Source of the DNA: Chloroflexota bacterium
Lineage (GTDB): Bacteria; Chloroflexota; Ktedonobacteria; Ktedonobacterales; JADMIN01
Direction of reading: 5' to 3'
NCBI GenBank assembly: GCA_021323855.1
Contig: JAJPKE010000045.1
Location: 124,001-188,000 of the forward strand
Length of the DNA: 64,000 nt
In this document: one piece after another, positions 15,619-23,928 of the stretch
How positions within the stretch are numbered: the first letter of the stretch is position 1
Layout: every line of letters begins with the position of its first letter
Translations under genes and position numbers: made by a program
The notes under the pieces: model-generated
What the model was told of the DNA's origin: nothing
The model's database searches: none
The model's input: only the letters and a program-made list of their open reading frames with translations

Positions 15619-16701
15619 TCAGGGCAACGGATGCGCCTGGAAGAAGCTCCACATGATGAGTGGCGTCGCTGTTCCGTTGATAATTGGCGGCAGGCTATGC
15701 CCCACGCCGTCCAGCCGATAATGGACGACGGCGCTATTGCCCTGGCAGCCGCTCCACTGCTCGCCGGTGACGCCCGCCGCGCGCAGGAACACCGTAGGAC
15801 CGCTGGCGCAGCCGTCGCGCGCTGCCCAGGCCGCCAGCCACGCGGGAATCGAGGGTAGCGGCCAATCCGGTGACTGGCTAGCCGGGATACCGGCGTAGGC
15901 GACGACCTGATCTGCCGTGCCGTGGAAGTCCAGAATGGGCGCGGGCCGGCTGGGATGGCAGTGGCCTGGGATATCGTAGAAGTTGCCGGAGGCTGGCGCA
16001 AAAGCGGCGATACGGCTAGCGAGGCGGCAGGCCAGATAGCCCACCATGCCGCCGCCGTTCGAGAAGCCGGTGACATAGATGCGGTGCGCATCCACACAGA
16101 ACGCGCTTTGCAGATCGTTCAGCAAGTTCGTCACATAGGCGATGTCGTCTACGCCATAGTCCACGGGTCCGGCGCTGGCCCAGAATGGCTGGCCGCTCGT
16201 GCCGTCCATCAATCCCTGAGGATAGACCGCCAGGAATCCCTGCTGCTCCGCCAGCACCGAGAAGCCGCTGCCGCGTTCCATGCCCGCTGCGTCGCCACCA
16301 TGCCCATGAAACGCCAGCACCACGGGCAGCGCTTTCGCTGGCTGATAAGACTCTGGCACATGCACCAGATAGCTGCGCGTCGTTGCGCCCTCCGAGATAG
16401 CAGGGTCAGCGGCAATCGTGCGCTGGCCCGTCGTTCCTGGCGACACCGGCGCGGGTTTGCCGCAGCCGGTTGTCGCCACCAGGTGATCGCGTGGGTCGGG
16501 CGCTGGTGGCGCGAGCGTTGCCGTGCTGGTAGCGGAAGTATGGGTGGCGCTGGCCGCGTGGTCAACGCTGGCGGCGCATCCCGCTAACGCGAAGCAGAGC
16601 AGCAGCGCCAGGCAGAGCGCCCGCCCGCTGAATGAAACCGATGCGCTGGCTGGTTTGGATGAATTGGATAACCTGGATGTCGCTGCGCGTCGCAGAGCCA
16701 T
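15619..16701 (-). CDS. Lipoprotein esterase of the PHB-depolymerase/LpqC-feruloyl-esterase family
   Basis: 360 residues. The signal sequence ends in a lipobox (LLLCFALAGC, Cys at about 42), so it is exported and lipid-anchored. After a Thr/Ala linker the fold begins with RSYLVHVPESYQP and LPVVLAFHGHGGDAAGME. The nucleophile is Ser in YVTGFSNGGGMVGYLAC, the acid is Asp in LDFHGTADQVV, and the His is in LDGVGHSLPP. Family members cleave polyhydroxyalkanoates, feruloyl or acetyl esters of plant polymers. The substrate is not determined. It lies directly upstream of the propeller gene (35-base gap, same strand), and the two may form an operon. Confidence 0.88.
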   Translation of the reverse strand: MALRRAATSRLSNSSKPASASVSFSGRALCLALLLCFALAGCAASVDHAASATHTSATSTATLAPPAPDPRDHLVATTGCGKPAPVSPGTTGQRTIAADPAISEGATTRSYLVHVPESYQPAKALPVVLAFHGHGGDAAGMERGSGFSVLAEQQGFLAVYPQGLMDGTSGQPFWASAGPVDYGVDDIAYVTNLLNDLQSAFCVDAHRIYVTGFSNGGGMVGYLACRLASRIAAFAPASGNFYDIPGHCHPSRPAPILDFHGTADQVVAYAGIPASQSPDWPLPSIPAWLAAWAARDGCASGPTVFLRAAGVTGEQWSGCQGNSAVVHYRLDGVGHSLPPIINGTATPLIMWSFFQAHPLP

Positions 16702-16913
16702 AGAACACCCCCTGGAGATACGCCCCAGGCAGTTGGCGCTGTCAATTCAGACTGAACTCTCTTGATATGACGCCCCACACGCGACGCTTTTTCCAACCTC
16801 ACTCGCTCACATCGTTCCCTTGCCGACCGTCGCGCCAGGCGCATCTGCGGATACCTGGCAATTGCCACCGGGCGACGGTACAAGCCTACCGATGCTATGA
16901 CGAGGTGAACCAT

Positions 16914-17165
16914 TTACTCGGTTAATGCTCGATCAATCAGCGCCTGGATGACTGTAGCTGCATTACTGCCCGCCGTAGCACTCGCTGGCACCGACTGCTG
17001 TGTGGAGTGGTTAGCGTCGTCGGCTATGAACACTACCTTCGATGGAGGATGGACACGGAAGCGTACCGTAAACTCGACGGACTTCCCCTCTCCATCTAAG
17101 GTTCGCTGCATGGTAAATCCTTGGACAAGCTGCTGAACACTGGATCGCAATCGGTCAATTGCCAC
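16914..17165 (-). CDS. Small hypothetical protein
   Basis: 83 residues from a GTG at 17165, five bases after GAGAGGGG; a TTG 15 bases upstream is less likely. It begins VAIDRLRSSVQQLVQGFTMQ. A beta-rich middle part (SVEFTVRFRVHPPSKVVFIAD) and a helical end with Ala/Ser-rich linker follow. No membrane segment or known motif is seen. It stands alone between the esterase and permease genes on the same strand. No function is assigned. Confidence 0.6.
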   Translation of the reverse strand: MAIDRLRSSVQQLVQGFTMQRTLDGEGKSVEFTVRFRVHPPSKVVFIADDANHSTQQSVPASATAGSNAATVIQALIDRALTE

Positions 17166-17282
17166 GACAACCCCTCTCAATCTCGTCTAATTTGTGTGCC
17201 TGTTTGTAGTTGAGTGACACCCGCTTTACCAGCACCCAGGGAGCAGTGTACCACGCGCGGCGCAATTTCGGCTCTTATACGC

Positions 17283-18485
17283 TCATATCGCTCCCTGCGC
17301 GTGGTCCATCGTTTCATGTGATTCGTGCATCTCATGGTCCATCTGTTCTGTTGGTTTGTACATCATGCGCAGCATCGCCCGCCCGCCAGTGCGCAGGAAA
17401 CGGATGGTCAGCGCCGCCGCAATAGCTAGGAAGATGATGTTGAGAACGCTGGTATAGTTCAGGCTGGGACCTTCGGCAATCGCCGCGACGGTGCGGTCGG
17501 TCGGGATGATGCCCAGCGCGCCGAAGACCAGCTCGACGACGTAGCCAGCGGCGGCCATCGTGATGTAGTACGTCACCAGGATATAGAGCATGACCCGCCA
17601 GCTATAGTAGCGGCGATAGATATCCAGGATGGGCAGCACGATCAGGTCGGCAAAGATGAACGAGACAACCCCGCCAAAGCTGATGCCGCCGCGCCAGAGA
17701 ACCGCCGCCAGCGGCACATTGCCGACCGAACAGACGAAACTGATGATGGCCACCAGCGGACCAACCAGCGGCCCCTCGATCTTGGCGAGCGTTGGATCGC
17801 TGGTGAGGAAGAACGCCTGCCAGAAGCTATTGGGCACCCAGGCTGCCAGCGCGCCGGCAATCAGAAAGCCCACCAGGATATCCACCCAGACCGAAGCCCA
17901 ATCCATCACGAACAGGTGGCTGACCGCTGTGAATCCGCGTCCGCTGAAGAGACGCGCGAAGAACGAACCGCCGCCCTCCACGCTCATATCCATCGCCGCG
18001 TGGCCCTCCATGCGACCCACAGCGCCCTTCTCGGCATGTACCTGCGCCAGTCGCACCAGCCGTGGCGTCAGCGTCAGGCGGAAGATCAGCGCGGTCAAGA
18101 TTACCATCAGGATGCCGCCGGTGAATTCGGCGGCGGCGAAGGGCCAGCCCAGCAGCACAATCAGGATGATGCCCAACTCGATCACCAGATTAGTCGAGGC
18201 CAGTTGAAACGCCATCGCAGCGGTAAAGCTTGCGCCCTTGCGAAAGAGCGAGCGCGCCAGCGCCACAGCAGCATACGAGCAAGAACTGGAGGCTATGCCA
18301 AAAAGCGTCGCCAGCGAGAGGCTGCGCGGCGAGTCGCTGCCCAGGAGCCGCGAGAGCGTGCGGTGCGAGACCAGCGCCTGCACGATGGCCGAAAGCCCAA
18401 AGCCCAGGATCAGCGGCCAGAGAACATCCCAGAACATATCGAAAGCCGTTTTGAGCGCCATGCCAATTGCTTCGATGATCGCCAT
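17283..18485 (-). CDS. Permease of the DUF318/ArsP-like family
   Basis: 400 residues from the ATG at 18485, which has GGGGGAG nine bases upstream (the frame opens 13 codons earlier). It has about eight to ten membrane helices in two related halves. Each half carries a conserved loop: FGIASSSCSYAAVALA with a Cys in the first, and SFVCSVGNVPLAAVLW with a Cys in the second. These are hallmarks of the permease family that includes ArsP (organoarsenical efflux) and other metal-linked carriers. The cytosolic loop is Met/His/Glu-bearing, and the C-terminus is His/Met-rich (MDHEMHESHETMDH), consistent with soft-metal binding. A CsoR-like palindrome lies upstream. Substrate inferred only as a metal or metalloid species. 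Confidence 0.85.
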   Translation of the reverse strand: MAIIEAIGMALKTAFDMFWDVLWPLILGFGLSAIVQALVSHRTLSRLLGSDSPRSLSLATLFGIASSSCSYAAVALARSLFRKGASFTAAMAFQLASTNLVIELGIILIVLLGWPFAAAEFTGGILMVILTALIFRLTLTPRLVRLAQVHAEKGAVGRMEGHAAMDMSVEGGGSFFARLFSGRGFTAVSHLFVMDWASVWVDILVGFLIAGALAAWVPNSFWQAFFLTSDPTLAKIEGPLVGPLVAIISFVCSVGNVPLAAVLWRGGISFGGVVSFIFADLIVLPILDIYRRYYSWRVMLYILVTYYITMAAAGYVVELVFGALGIIPTDRTVAAIAEGPSLNYTSVLNIIFLAIAAALTIRFLRTGGRAMLRMMYKPTEQMDHEMHESHETMDHAQGAI

Positions 18486-18571
18486 GTGATCTATCTCCCC
18501 CTCTAACCAGCACAACATCAGCAAGTCCTGTGCAGACCTGTCTTGTAATCGTTGCCTTTACCTCAATACCC

Positions 18572-18592
18572 ATACCCACCCGGTAGGGGTAT
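18572..18592. promoter_or_regulatory. CsoR/FrmR-type operator candidate
   Basis: ATACCC-N9-GGGTAT is a perfect 6-bp inverted repeat with a G/C-rich centre (ACCCGGTAG), and a further ATACCC lies just before it (18566). It sits 87 bp upstream of the permease start. CsoR-family operators are G-tract palindromes with A/T flanks of this kind. No csoR-like gene is in the window. Confidence 0.5.
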
Positions 18593-18732
18593 TTATAGAT
18601 ATAGCACACGCGACAAGCTCTGCCATAATGACGACATTGCCAGGATGGGTTACTGGCGAGCGTTCGCTCTTCGTTGGGGCGTATACTGGCAGAGTAGCAG
18701 GGGGGACCGGCGATCTATCGAGAGGATATGTG

Positions 18733-19653
18733 ATGCAGATGCAACAATCGCCATCATTACCACCATTTCAACAATCACAGCAGTTGCAGCAGTTGCAGCA
18801 ATCACAGCAATCATGGGGTGCGCCAGCACAACCGCAACGTCGCTCTGCCGTCGGTCCGGCGCTGCTCTGGGGTATTGTCTTCGCGCTGCCGCTCTTCATC
18901 CTGCAACTGATTCCGCTCGTTTTCCCGCGATTGTACGCTGCGCTCGGCGCGCGCGACGCCAGAGCCAGCGTGTTGCTGCTGATCCTCGGCGCCCTCGGTC
19001 TCGTGTGCAGCTTCTTTGCGGCGCTGCTGGCGGCTCGCGCTAGCGGCAGACTCTGGCCGGGCCTCTTTGCCGGCGTGCTGGCGCGGCTGCTCCCCGGTCT
19101 CTTGGGACTCTTCGAGGTCTGGGCCAACTGGCATAACGTCCTGGCGCGGCTGGACCGGCCCGCGTTGCAGGCAGCGGCGCGCCAGGCGATTGGGCGGTCG
19201 GTCTTCGATCTGCTGGTGAGCCTGTTGCTCTGCCTGGCGGTCGCGGTGCTGGGCGCGCTCGTGGGCCGCCGCCGCAATCCTGCTCCTGCTCAGCCATCCC
19301 AATCGTTCCAGATGAATCCGGTATACGTGCCCGCCACGAACGCGGCGACCCGCATGGCAACGCCGGGCGGATTCACGGCGCTGCCGCCAACGCCAACGCC
19401 CAACGGCTGGCAGTTTACGCCCTATGAGCCATCCGGCCAGAGTAGCCCCTACAGCCAGTATGGGCAAAATGGGCAGTGGCAGTTTGGAGCGCAGGGACAG
19501 CCGGCGCAATCAGGCTACTATTCGCCGCCTAGCAATGATCCGCCGACGCGCATGGCGACCGGCGACACACCGACGCAACTGACGCCATCTGAGGAAACAT
19601 CGCTGCCACTGCCGTATGCCTCGATGGATCAACCGCAACCACCACGCCGATAG
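18733..19653 (+). CDS. Membrane protein with Gln-rich N-terminus
   Basis: 306 residues from the ATG at 18733 (GAGAGG seven bases upstream); 35 extra upstream codons are in frame but poorly coding. Residues 1-40 are Gln/Ser-rich, encoded by a short CAG/TTG/TCA repeat. Four hydrophobic helices occupy about 45-200, including LLWGIVFALPLFILQLIPLV and SVFDLLVSLLLCLAVAVLGAL. The C-terminal 100 residues are Pro/Gly/Gln/Tyr-rich and contain two (T/P)-RMAT motifs. No family is recognised. It is followed 24 bases later by the DUF1272 pseudogene on the same strand. Confidence 0.75.
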   Translation: MQMQQSPSLPPFQQSQQLQQLQQSQQSWGAPAQPQRRSAVGPALLWGIVFALPLFILQLIPLVFPRLYAALGARDARASVLLLILGALGLVCSFFAALLAARASGRLWPGLFAGVLARLLPGLLGLFEVWANWHNVLARLDRPALQAAARQAIGRSVFDLLVSLLLCLAVAVLGALVGRRRNPAPAQPSQSFQMNPVYVPATNAATRMATPGGFTALPPTPTPNGWQFTPYEPSGQSSPYSQYGQNGQWQFGAQGQPAQSGYYSPPSNDPPTRMATGDTPTQLTPSEETSLPLPYASMDQPQPPRR

Positions 19654-19677
19654 CAACTGCTCAGGAGAAACCACTCT

Positions 19678-19866
19678 ATGGCATTGGAGATGCGAACCAC
19701 CTGCGAGAAGTGCGGCGCCGCGCTCGGCAAGACCGATGAGGCGTAAATCTGCACCTACGAGTGTACCTTCTGCCCCGCCTGCACCCAGGCGATGAACGCC
19801 GTCTGCCCCAATTGCGGTGGCGAACTGGTGCGGCGGCCACGCGCGAAAGAGCCGCAGGCCTCATAG
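19678..19866 (+). pseudogene. DUF1272 zinc-ribbon protein interrupted by an in-frame TAA
   Basis: An ATG at 19678 with AGGAG upstream opens a frame that reads MALEMRTTCEKCGAALGKTD, then E-A, then TAA (19744-19746). It continues in the same frame for 39 codons (ICTYECTFCPACTQAMNAVC, PNCGGELVRRP) to a TAG at 19864. The two parts together match a whole DUF1272 protein of 62 residues. The family has an aromatic residue, usually Tyr, at the position of the TAA, so one base change (TAC/TAT to TAA) explains it. All cysteine pairs are intact, so decay is very recent, or the base is a sequencing error. Read-through is possible but unsupported. Confidence 0.85.
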
Positions 19867-19943
19867 CGCTTCACAACGCCCAATGAGGCCCGGCGGCTCC
19901 GTCTGCGCTGCTAGATAACGCACGTTCGCTGACCTGCGACGGC

Positions 19944-20843
19944 TTACGAGGCGAGCACGTGCGCGGAATTGGGTCCCTGTTCACGCATCAGCCAGACGTA
20001 GCCGTCTTCCAGGCTTGGCTCGGCTGGCGTCGCCTGCTGGCCGGGTAGCGGCTCGCCAACGACGCGATACTGAACTGACGCGCCCATATTCAGCATCGAG
20101 ACGACGGTGAAGTTGCCCTCCGGCTTCGCGCCGCCGGGAACCGCCAGCGTCCAGACCTTGCCGCGTGTCTCTTGCAGCATCTCCGTGACGGTTCCCTGGA
20201 AGATAACGCGGCCCGCCTTCATCACGGCAAGGTTCTGGCAGGTCTGCGCGATATCCTCAACGATATGGGTGGAGAGCAGCACGATACGGTCGCCACCCAA
20301 CTCCGAGAGCAGATTGCGGAACCTGATACGTTCTTCGGGGTCCAACCCTGCCGTCGGCTCGTCCACAATCAGCAGTTTGGGGTCGTTCAAGAGCGCCTGC
20401 GCGATGCCGACGCGCCGCTTCATGCCGCCGGAATACGTCTTGAGCTTGCGGCCAGCGACTTCGCTGAGTGCAACCATTCGCAACAGTTCCTCCACACGCT
20501 GTTGCCGCTGCTTGCGGTCGTCCATCCCTTTGAGGATGCCGACGTAATCGAGGAACTCGCGCGCTGAGAGATCGGGATACATGCCAAGTTCTTGGGGCAG
20601 ATAGCCCAGCGTCTTCTTGATTTGCCTGCGCCCGGCCTCGGTTGTGCCGTCGTAGCCGCCAACCTGGATGGAGCCGCTGGTGGGGCGCAGGATGCCCGCC
20701 AGCATACGCATCAGCGTCGTCTTGCCCGCGCCGTTGGGGCCAAGCAGCCCAAACATGCCGGTGGGGATAGTCAGGTTGATGCCGTTCGCGGCGCGCACTC
20801 CGCCCCGGTAGACTTTGGTAAGATCACGAATGGTGACCTGCAT
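19944..20843 (-). CDS. ABC transporter ATP-binding protein
   Basis: 299 residues; AGGAG precedes the ATG. Walker A is GPNGAGKTT (35-43), the Q-loop is about LGYLPQE, the signature is YSGGMKRRVGIAQAL, Walker B is LLIVDEPTAGLDP, and the H-loop is LLSTHIVED. The last 80 residues form a small C-terminal extension after the nucleotide domain, as in ABC-2-type exporters (CcmA/NatA/BcrA class). It drives the two membrane subunits encoded just upstream on the same strand (33-base gap). Substrate unknown. Candidates are a drug, lipid or peptide. Confidence 0.93.
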   Translation of the reverse strand: MQVTIRDLTKVYRGGVRAANGINLTIPTGMFGLLGPNGAGKTTLMRMLAGILRPTSGSIQVGGYDGTTEAGRRQIKKTLGYLPQELGMYPDLSAREFLDYVGILKGMDDRKQRQQRVEELLRMVALSEVAGRKLKTYSGGMKRRVGIAQALLNDPKLLIVDEPTAGLDPEERIRFRNLLSELGGDRIVLLSTHIVEDIAQTCQNLAVMKAGRVIFQGTVTEMLQETRGKVWTLAVPGGAKPEGNFTVVSMLNMGASVQYRVVGEPLPGQQATPAEPSLEDGYVWLMREQGPNSAHVLAS

Positions 20844-20876
20844 GGTTGTGTTTCTCCTGTTGTTGAGGTGAGGTCT

Positions 20877-21686
20877 CTATTGTTGCGCCTGCCGCCAGTT
20901 GAGATAGCCGTCAAGCGCGAGCATGGCGACGACTGCCGTGGCGATGAGCAAGAGGATGCTGGCGATGGCCTGCAACGGCGTGCCGGTGATGTGAATGGGA
21001 TGCTGACCGCTGCTCGACTCATTCAGCCCATAGATGCCCATGACAGTGTAGAGACCTATCGGGGAGAGCAGCGTGCGGCTGAGACTAACCAAATCGGTAT
21101 GGAACCAAAGCGTGTTCCAATACCAGTAACAGATGAACAAGAACTGGTAGAGCGGCGACCAGAGGAAAGCAGTGCAGGCGAGTGAGAACGCGCTGATAAA
21201 GATCAGGCCGGGCAGCGCGACGACGATGAACGTCGGGAATGCCAGCGGAATCGCCAGCAGATTGTGCGCATACGAGGCGATGAAGCAGACGCCGCCCAGA
21301 TAGATCAGGAACATCGGCACGGTCGTCGCAAGCATCGCGCCAAAGAGCTTGCCCCAGAGGCGCGTGCCGCGTGTGGTGGGCATCGTGGTGAAGAGTTCAT
21401 CCACGCGGGTGCGCCGGTCGCGTGGGAGCCGCCCGGCGAGCAGCGCGCCGACACAGATCGGCAGGTAGTTGTTGATATTGAACGCCCAATCTGCGAGAAC
21501 TTTCTGCAATGACTCCTGTTTGAGCAGCCGGGTATATGTCTCCTCAAAGGTCGTCGCCGGGTGCTGAAAGAGCGCAATCATCAAAAGGGTGAAGAGCGCA
21601 AATGTAATCCAAACAGTAGGGCGGCGGATTTGCATGCGGAACTCGTAGCGTAACGCGCCCCAGAGCGCGGGTAATTGCAGCGTCAT
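20877..21686 (-). CDS. ABC-2-type exporter membrane subunit
   Basis: 269 residues. The start overlaps the end of the preceding permease gene by four bases (ATGA-type), indicating coupled translation. The N-terminus LWGALRYEFRMQIRRPTVW is the amphipathic entry of ABC-2 subunits, followed by six helices between about 25 and 260. Between helices 1 and 2 lies the large external loop, and in the cytosolic loop DRRTRVDELFTTMPTTRG is typical of this subunit type. It pairs with the adjacent permease and ATPase. Confidence 0.85.
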   Translation of the reverse strand: MTLQLPALWGALRYEFRMQIRRPTVWITFALFTLLMIALFQHPATTFEETYTRLLKQESLQKVLADWAFNINNYLPICVGALLAGRLPRDRRTRVDELFTTMPTTRGTRLWGKLFGAMLATTVPMFLIYLGGVCFIASYAHNLLAIPLAFPTFIVVALPGLIFISAFSLACTAFLWSPLYQFLFICYWYWNTLWFHTDLVSLSRTLLSPIGLYTVMGIYGLNESSSGQHPIHITGTPLQAIASILLLIATAVVAMLALDGYLNWRQAQQ

Positions 21687-22441
21687 TCTTCAGTCGCTCC
21701 TTTGAGAAGGCTCTCCGTGTTCTGGAGGAGCAGCCGGCCAATTATAAAGAACACGAGCGCCATAGCGAGCAGCTCGAAACGAGTAGTGAGCCAATACGTT
21801 TCAAAATACGAACGCGACACCAGATTCGCAGGAAAGATCAGCAGCGTCGTGGGAAAGAGCAAGAGCGGTCGCAGCCAGGTAGTCCCAGCGATGTTCCCCA
21901 CGAAGAGAATATCCAACAGCCAGACGCCACCGAGCAGCGCGCCGCCAGCCGAGCGGCTCTTCACCAGCAGCGCCACGCAGAAGCCAACTGAGCCGAGCCA
22001 CATCAGCGGCGCGAGCCAGATGAGTTGAATCAGCAGGAATCGGACGATAGGCGAAATCGTGTCGGCGAAGGTCGGAAGCGCAAGCTGCCCGAAGAGCGCA
22101 TCGCCGCTGATGGCAAGCCATGAGAGCAACGCAATCCAGATGAGAATCATCAGCAGGCGCAACATGCCGGTGCGCTGGTACGTTCTGGGAAAGCTCAGGT
22201 GTAGTTCCAGCATGGCGTCCTGCGCGATGGTGGTGGCGACCAGCACACCGCCTGCTATCGGCAGCAACATTTCGATGGCTCCCAGCAGCACGTGCGCCGG
22301 ACTCTCCCGCGTGAAATGCTCAATGATGACCAGCAACGTTATCGGCGCAGTCAACAGCAATGGCATCAGCACCAGTGGTTTCCAGGCCAGCTTGACCTCG
22401 TAGCGCAGCCGGTCTAACGAGACGAACGAAACGAACGGCAT
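21683..22441 (-). CDS. ABC-2-type exporter membrane subunit
   Basis: 252 residues from the ATG at 22441 with GGGGGA upstream. The frame extends 35 codons further, but only through a dispersed palindromic repeat, so that extension is rejected. It begins MPFVSFVSLDRLRYEVKLAW, again an ABC-2-like amphipathic entry, and has six hydrophobic helices. Its level of detail does not identify the substrate. It is the first gene of the permease-permease-ATPase set, separated from the HEAT-membrane gene by a cluster of three repeats. Confidence 0.82.
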   Translation of the reverse strand: MPFVSFVSLDRLRYEVKLAWKPLVLMPLLLTAPITLLVIIEHFTRESPAHVLLGAIEMLLPIAGGVLVATTIAQDAMLELHLSFPRTYQRTGMLRLLMILIWIALLSWLAISGDALFGQLALPTFADTISPIVRFLLIQLIWLAPLMWLGSVGFCVALLVKSRSAGGALLGGVWLLDILFVGNIAGTTWLRPLLLFPTTLLIFPANLVSRSYFETYWLTTRFELLAMALVFFIIGRLLLQNTESLLKGATEE

Positions 22442-22470
22442 AGTTCCCCCAGGAATGGCGTATGGTAGAA

Positions 22471-22605
22471 GCCCCCACCCCCAACCCCTCCCCCGTGCGC
22501 GGGAGAGGGGAGTGCAGAGAGACCTCACCCCCTGCCCCTCTCCCATAGGAGAGGGGAGCCAGACGAGACCTCACCCCCGGCCCCTCTCCCACAAGGAGAG
22601 GGGAG
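22471..22605. repeat. Cluster of three dispersed palindromic repeats
   Basis: Three copies lie in tandem (about 22471-22512, 22521-22558 and 22567-22605). Each contains a CCTCACCCC-like arm and a hairpin of the form CCCCTCTCCC-N4-7-GGAGAGGGG. They separate the HEAT gene from the exporter genes. Other copies are at 36601, 37399, 37946, 39074, 41804, 61579 and 61689. Confidence 0.85.
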
Positions 22606-22665
22606 AACCGAAGGGTAAACGGGGATGGTGAGAGGCGACAGATTTGTTCGCTGGGCACTCTCGTA

Positions 22666-23928
22666 TTACAGATCGCCAGCGCCTTTGTAGAAGCGCGATT
22701 GCCGGGGCGCGTAGAGAAATGCGGCCAGCAGGAAGAGCAGCGCCAGCGCAAAAATTAGCGGATTGCTCTGCCACAGCGCCGGGTGTTGCAGCGGCAGCAG
22801 TTGGCCGCCAGCATTGATACGCAGCGTCTGAACAGCTTCGAGGACGCAGGCAGCGATGAACGCAACCCACGATCCCAGCAGCAGCACCAGCGCCAGGGTG
22901 AGCGATGAGATGAGCAGCAGCGGTCCCAGCCAGAGTTGAATGACGCCCCACGGCCCCTGCCCGTAGGCCAGCGCAACGGCAACCGATGCGCCGCCGGAGA
23001 TCAGGCAGGTTGAGGCGATGACCACCAGCAGGCGGCAGAAGAGAATCATCCGCACCGAGGTAGCCGTGGCCAGCGTGATTTCCGAACCGGCGTCGTGCGA
23101 TAGATTGGCGGCGAAGGCGATGCCGATGGCGGCGGAGAGCGTCGTCACCACGCCAAGCAGCAGCGAGATATCATGGAGGTTCGTCGTCATCTGCATAGCT
23201 GCCAGTATCACCGCGATATCCGCCAGCAGCAGCGTTAGCACCGGTGCGAACCAGTTGTGTTGAAGCACTGCCGGTTGCCGCAAGAAGATGTGCCAGGCAT
23301 GGCCGAACGCCTGCGTAAACGGCTGCGCCCATTGGCGCGTTTTGCTATATGCTGCGCTGATTGCCCCCATGGCTTCGATACGCCGATGAACAACCGGGTG
23401 CGCAGCGAAGGCGATATTGTGATAGGCCAGCGCATCCAGCGCCGCCACGCGCACCGTCGCGCTCTCATCCTGCGTCGCCGCCACCAGCAGCGGCCTGACC
23501 GCCTGCCCCGGCAGCGTGCGCAGCACCTCCACCGCCGTCTCGCGCACTGCCATATCACGGTCGCGCAGCGCCAGCACCACTTGGTCGAGCGGCGCATGTT
23601 CACCCAATTGCCCCAGCGCCCGCAGCGCCGCCATGCGCACCAGCGCGTCATCATCACGCAAGGCTGCGTTGAGTGTTTCGGCGGGCTTCTCTTCTCGCTG
23701 GCCGAGGGCGTGGACGGCAACGGCGCGCACCTCCCAACTGGCGTTATGGGTCGCATCGTTCAATTCGGCGGCGGGCATATCAGACGCAAGGTAGGCGTCA
23801 AGCTGGCCGACCCGCGCCAGCACGCCAGCCAGCAGCGTCTCCGGCGCATCGTAGCCCGGCAGGTCGAACGCCAGAGGATGCTCTTCGCCTTCTATGCTTT
23901 GCGGTTGCCGCGCATCGTGCGATTCCAC
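22666..23928 (-). CDS. HEAT-repeat protein with C-terminal membrane domain
   Basis: 420 residues from a GTG at 23928 (AAAGGAGGG six bases upstream), overlapping the sigma gene by 37 bases. Residues 30-190 hold four or five HEAT/PBS-type helical repeats (e.g. VRAVAVHALGQREEKPAETL, VRMAALRALGQLGE, VRETAVEVLRTLPG, VRVAALDALAYHN). The second half has about six membrane helices (from about 215). Coupling to an ECF sigma gene suggests it is the sigma factor's membrane-bound regulator, although it has no zinc-binding anti-sigma motif. HEAT repeats would offer a protein-binding surface for the sigma factor. Inference from layout. Confidence 0.8.
   Translation of the reverse strand: MESHDARQPQSIEGEEHPLAFDLPGYDAPETLLAGVLARVGQLDAYLASDMPAAELNDATHNASWEVRAVAVHALGQREEKPAETLNAALRDDDALVRMAALRALGQLGEHAPLDQVVLALRDRDMAVRETAVEVLRTLPGQAVRPLLVAATQDESATVRVAALDALAYHNIAFAAHPVVHRRIEAMGAISAAYSKTRQWAQPFTQAFGHAWHIFLRQPAVLQHNWFAPVLTLLLADIAVILAAMQMTTNLHDISLLLGVVTTLSAAIGIAFAANLSHDAGSEITLATATSVRMILFCRLLVVIASTCLISGGASVAVALAYGQGPWGVIQLWLGPLLLISSLTLALVLLLGSWVAFIAACVLEAVQTLRINAGGQLLPLQHPALWQSNPLIFALALLFLLAAFLYAPRQSRFYKGAGDL

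Noticed and set aside
22442..22546. N-terminal extension of the ABC permease frame
   Set aside because: It is translated from dispersed-repeat DNA; the ATG at 22441 has the ribosome site.
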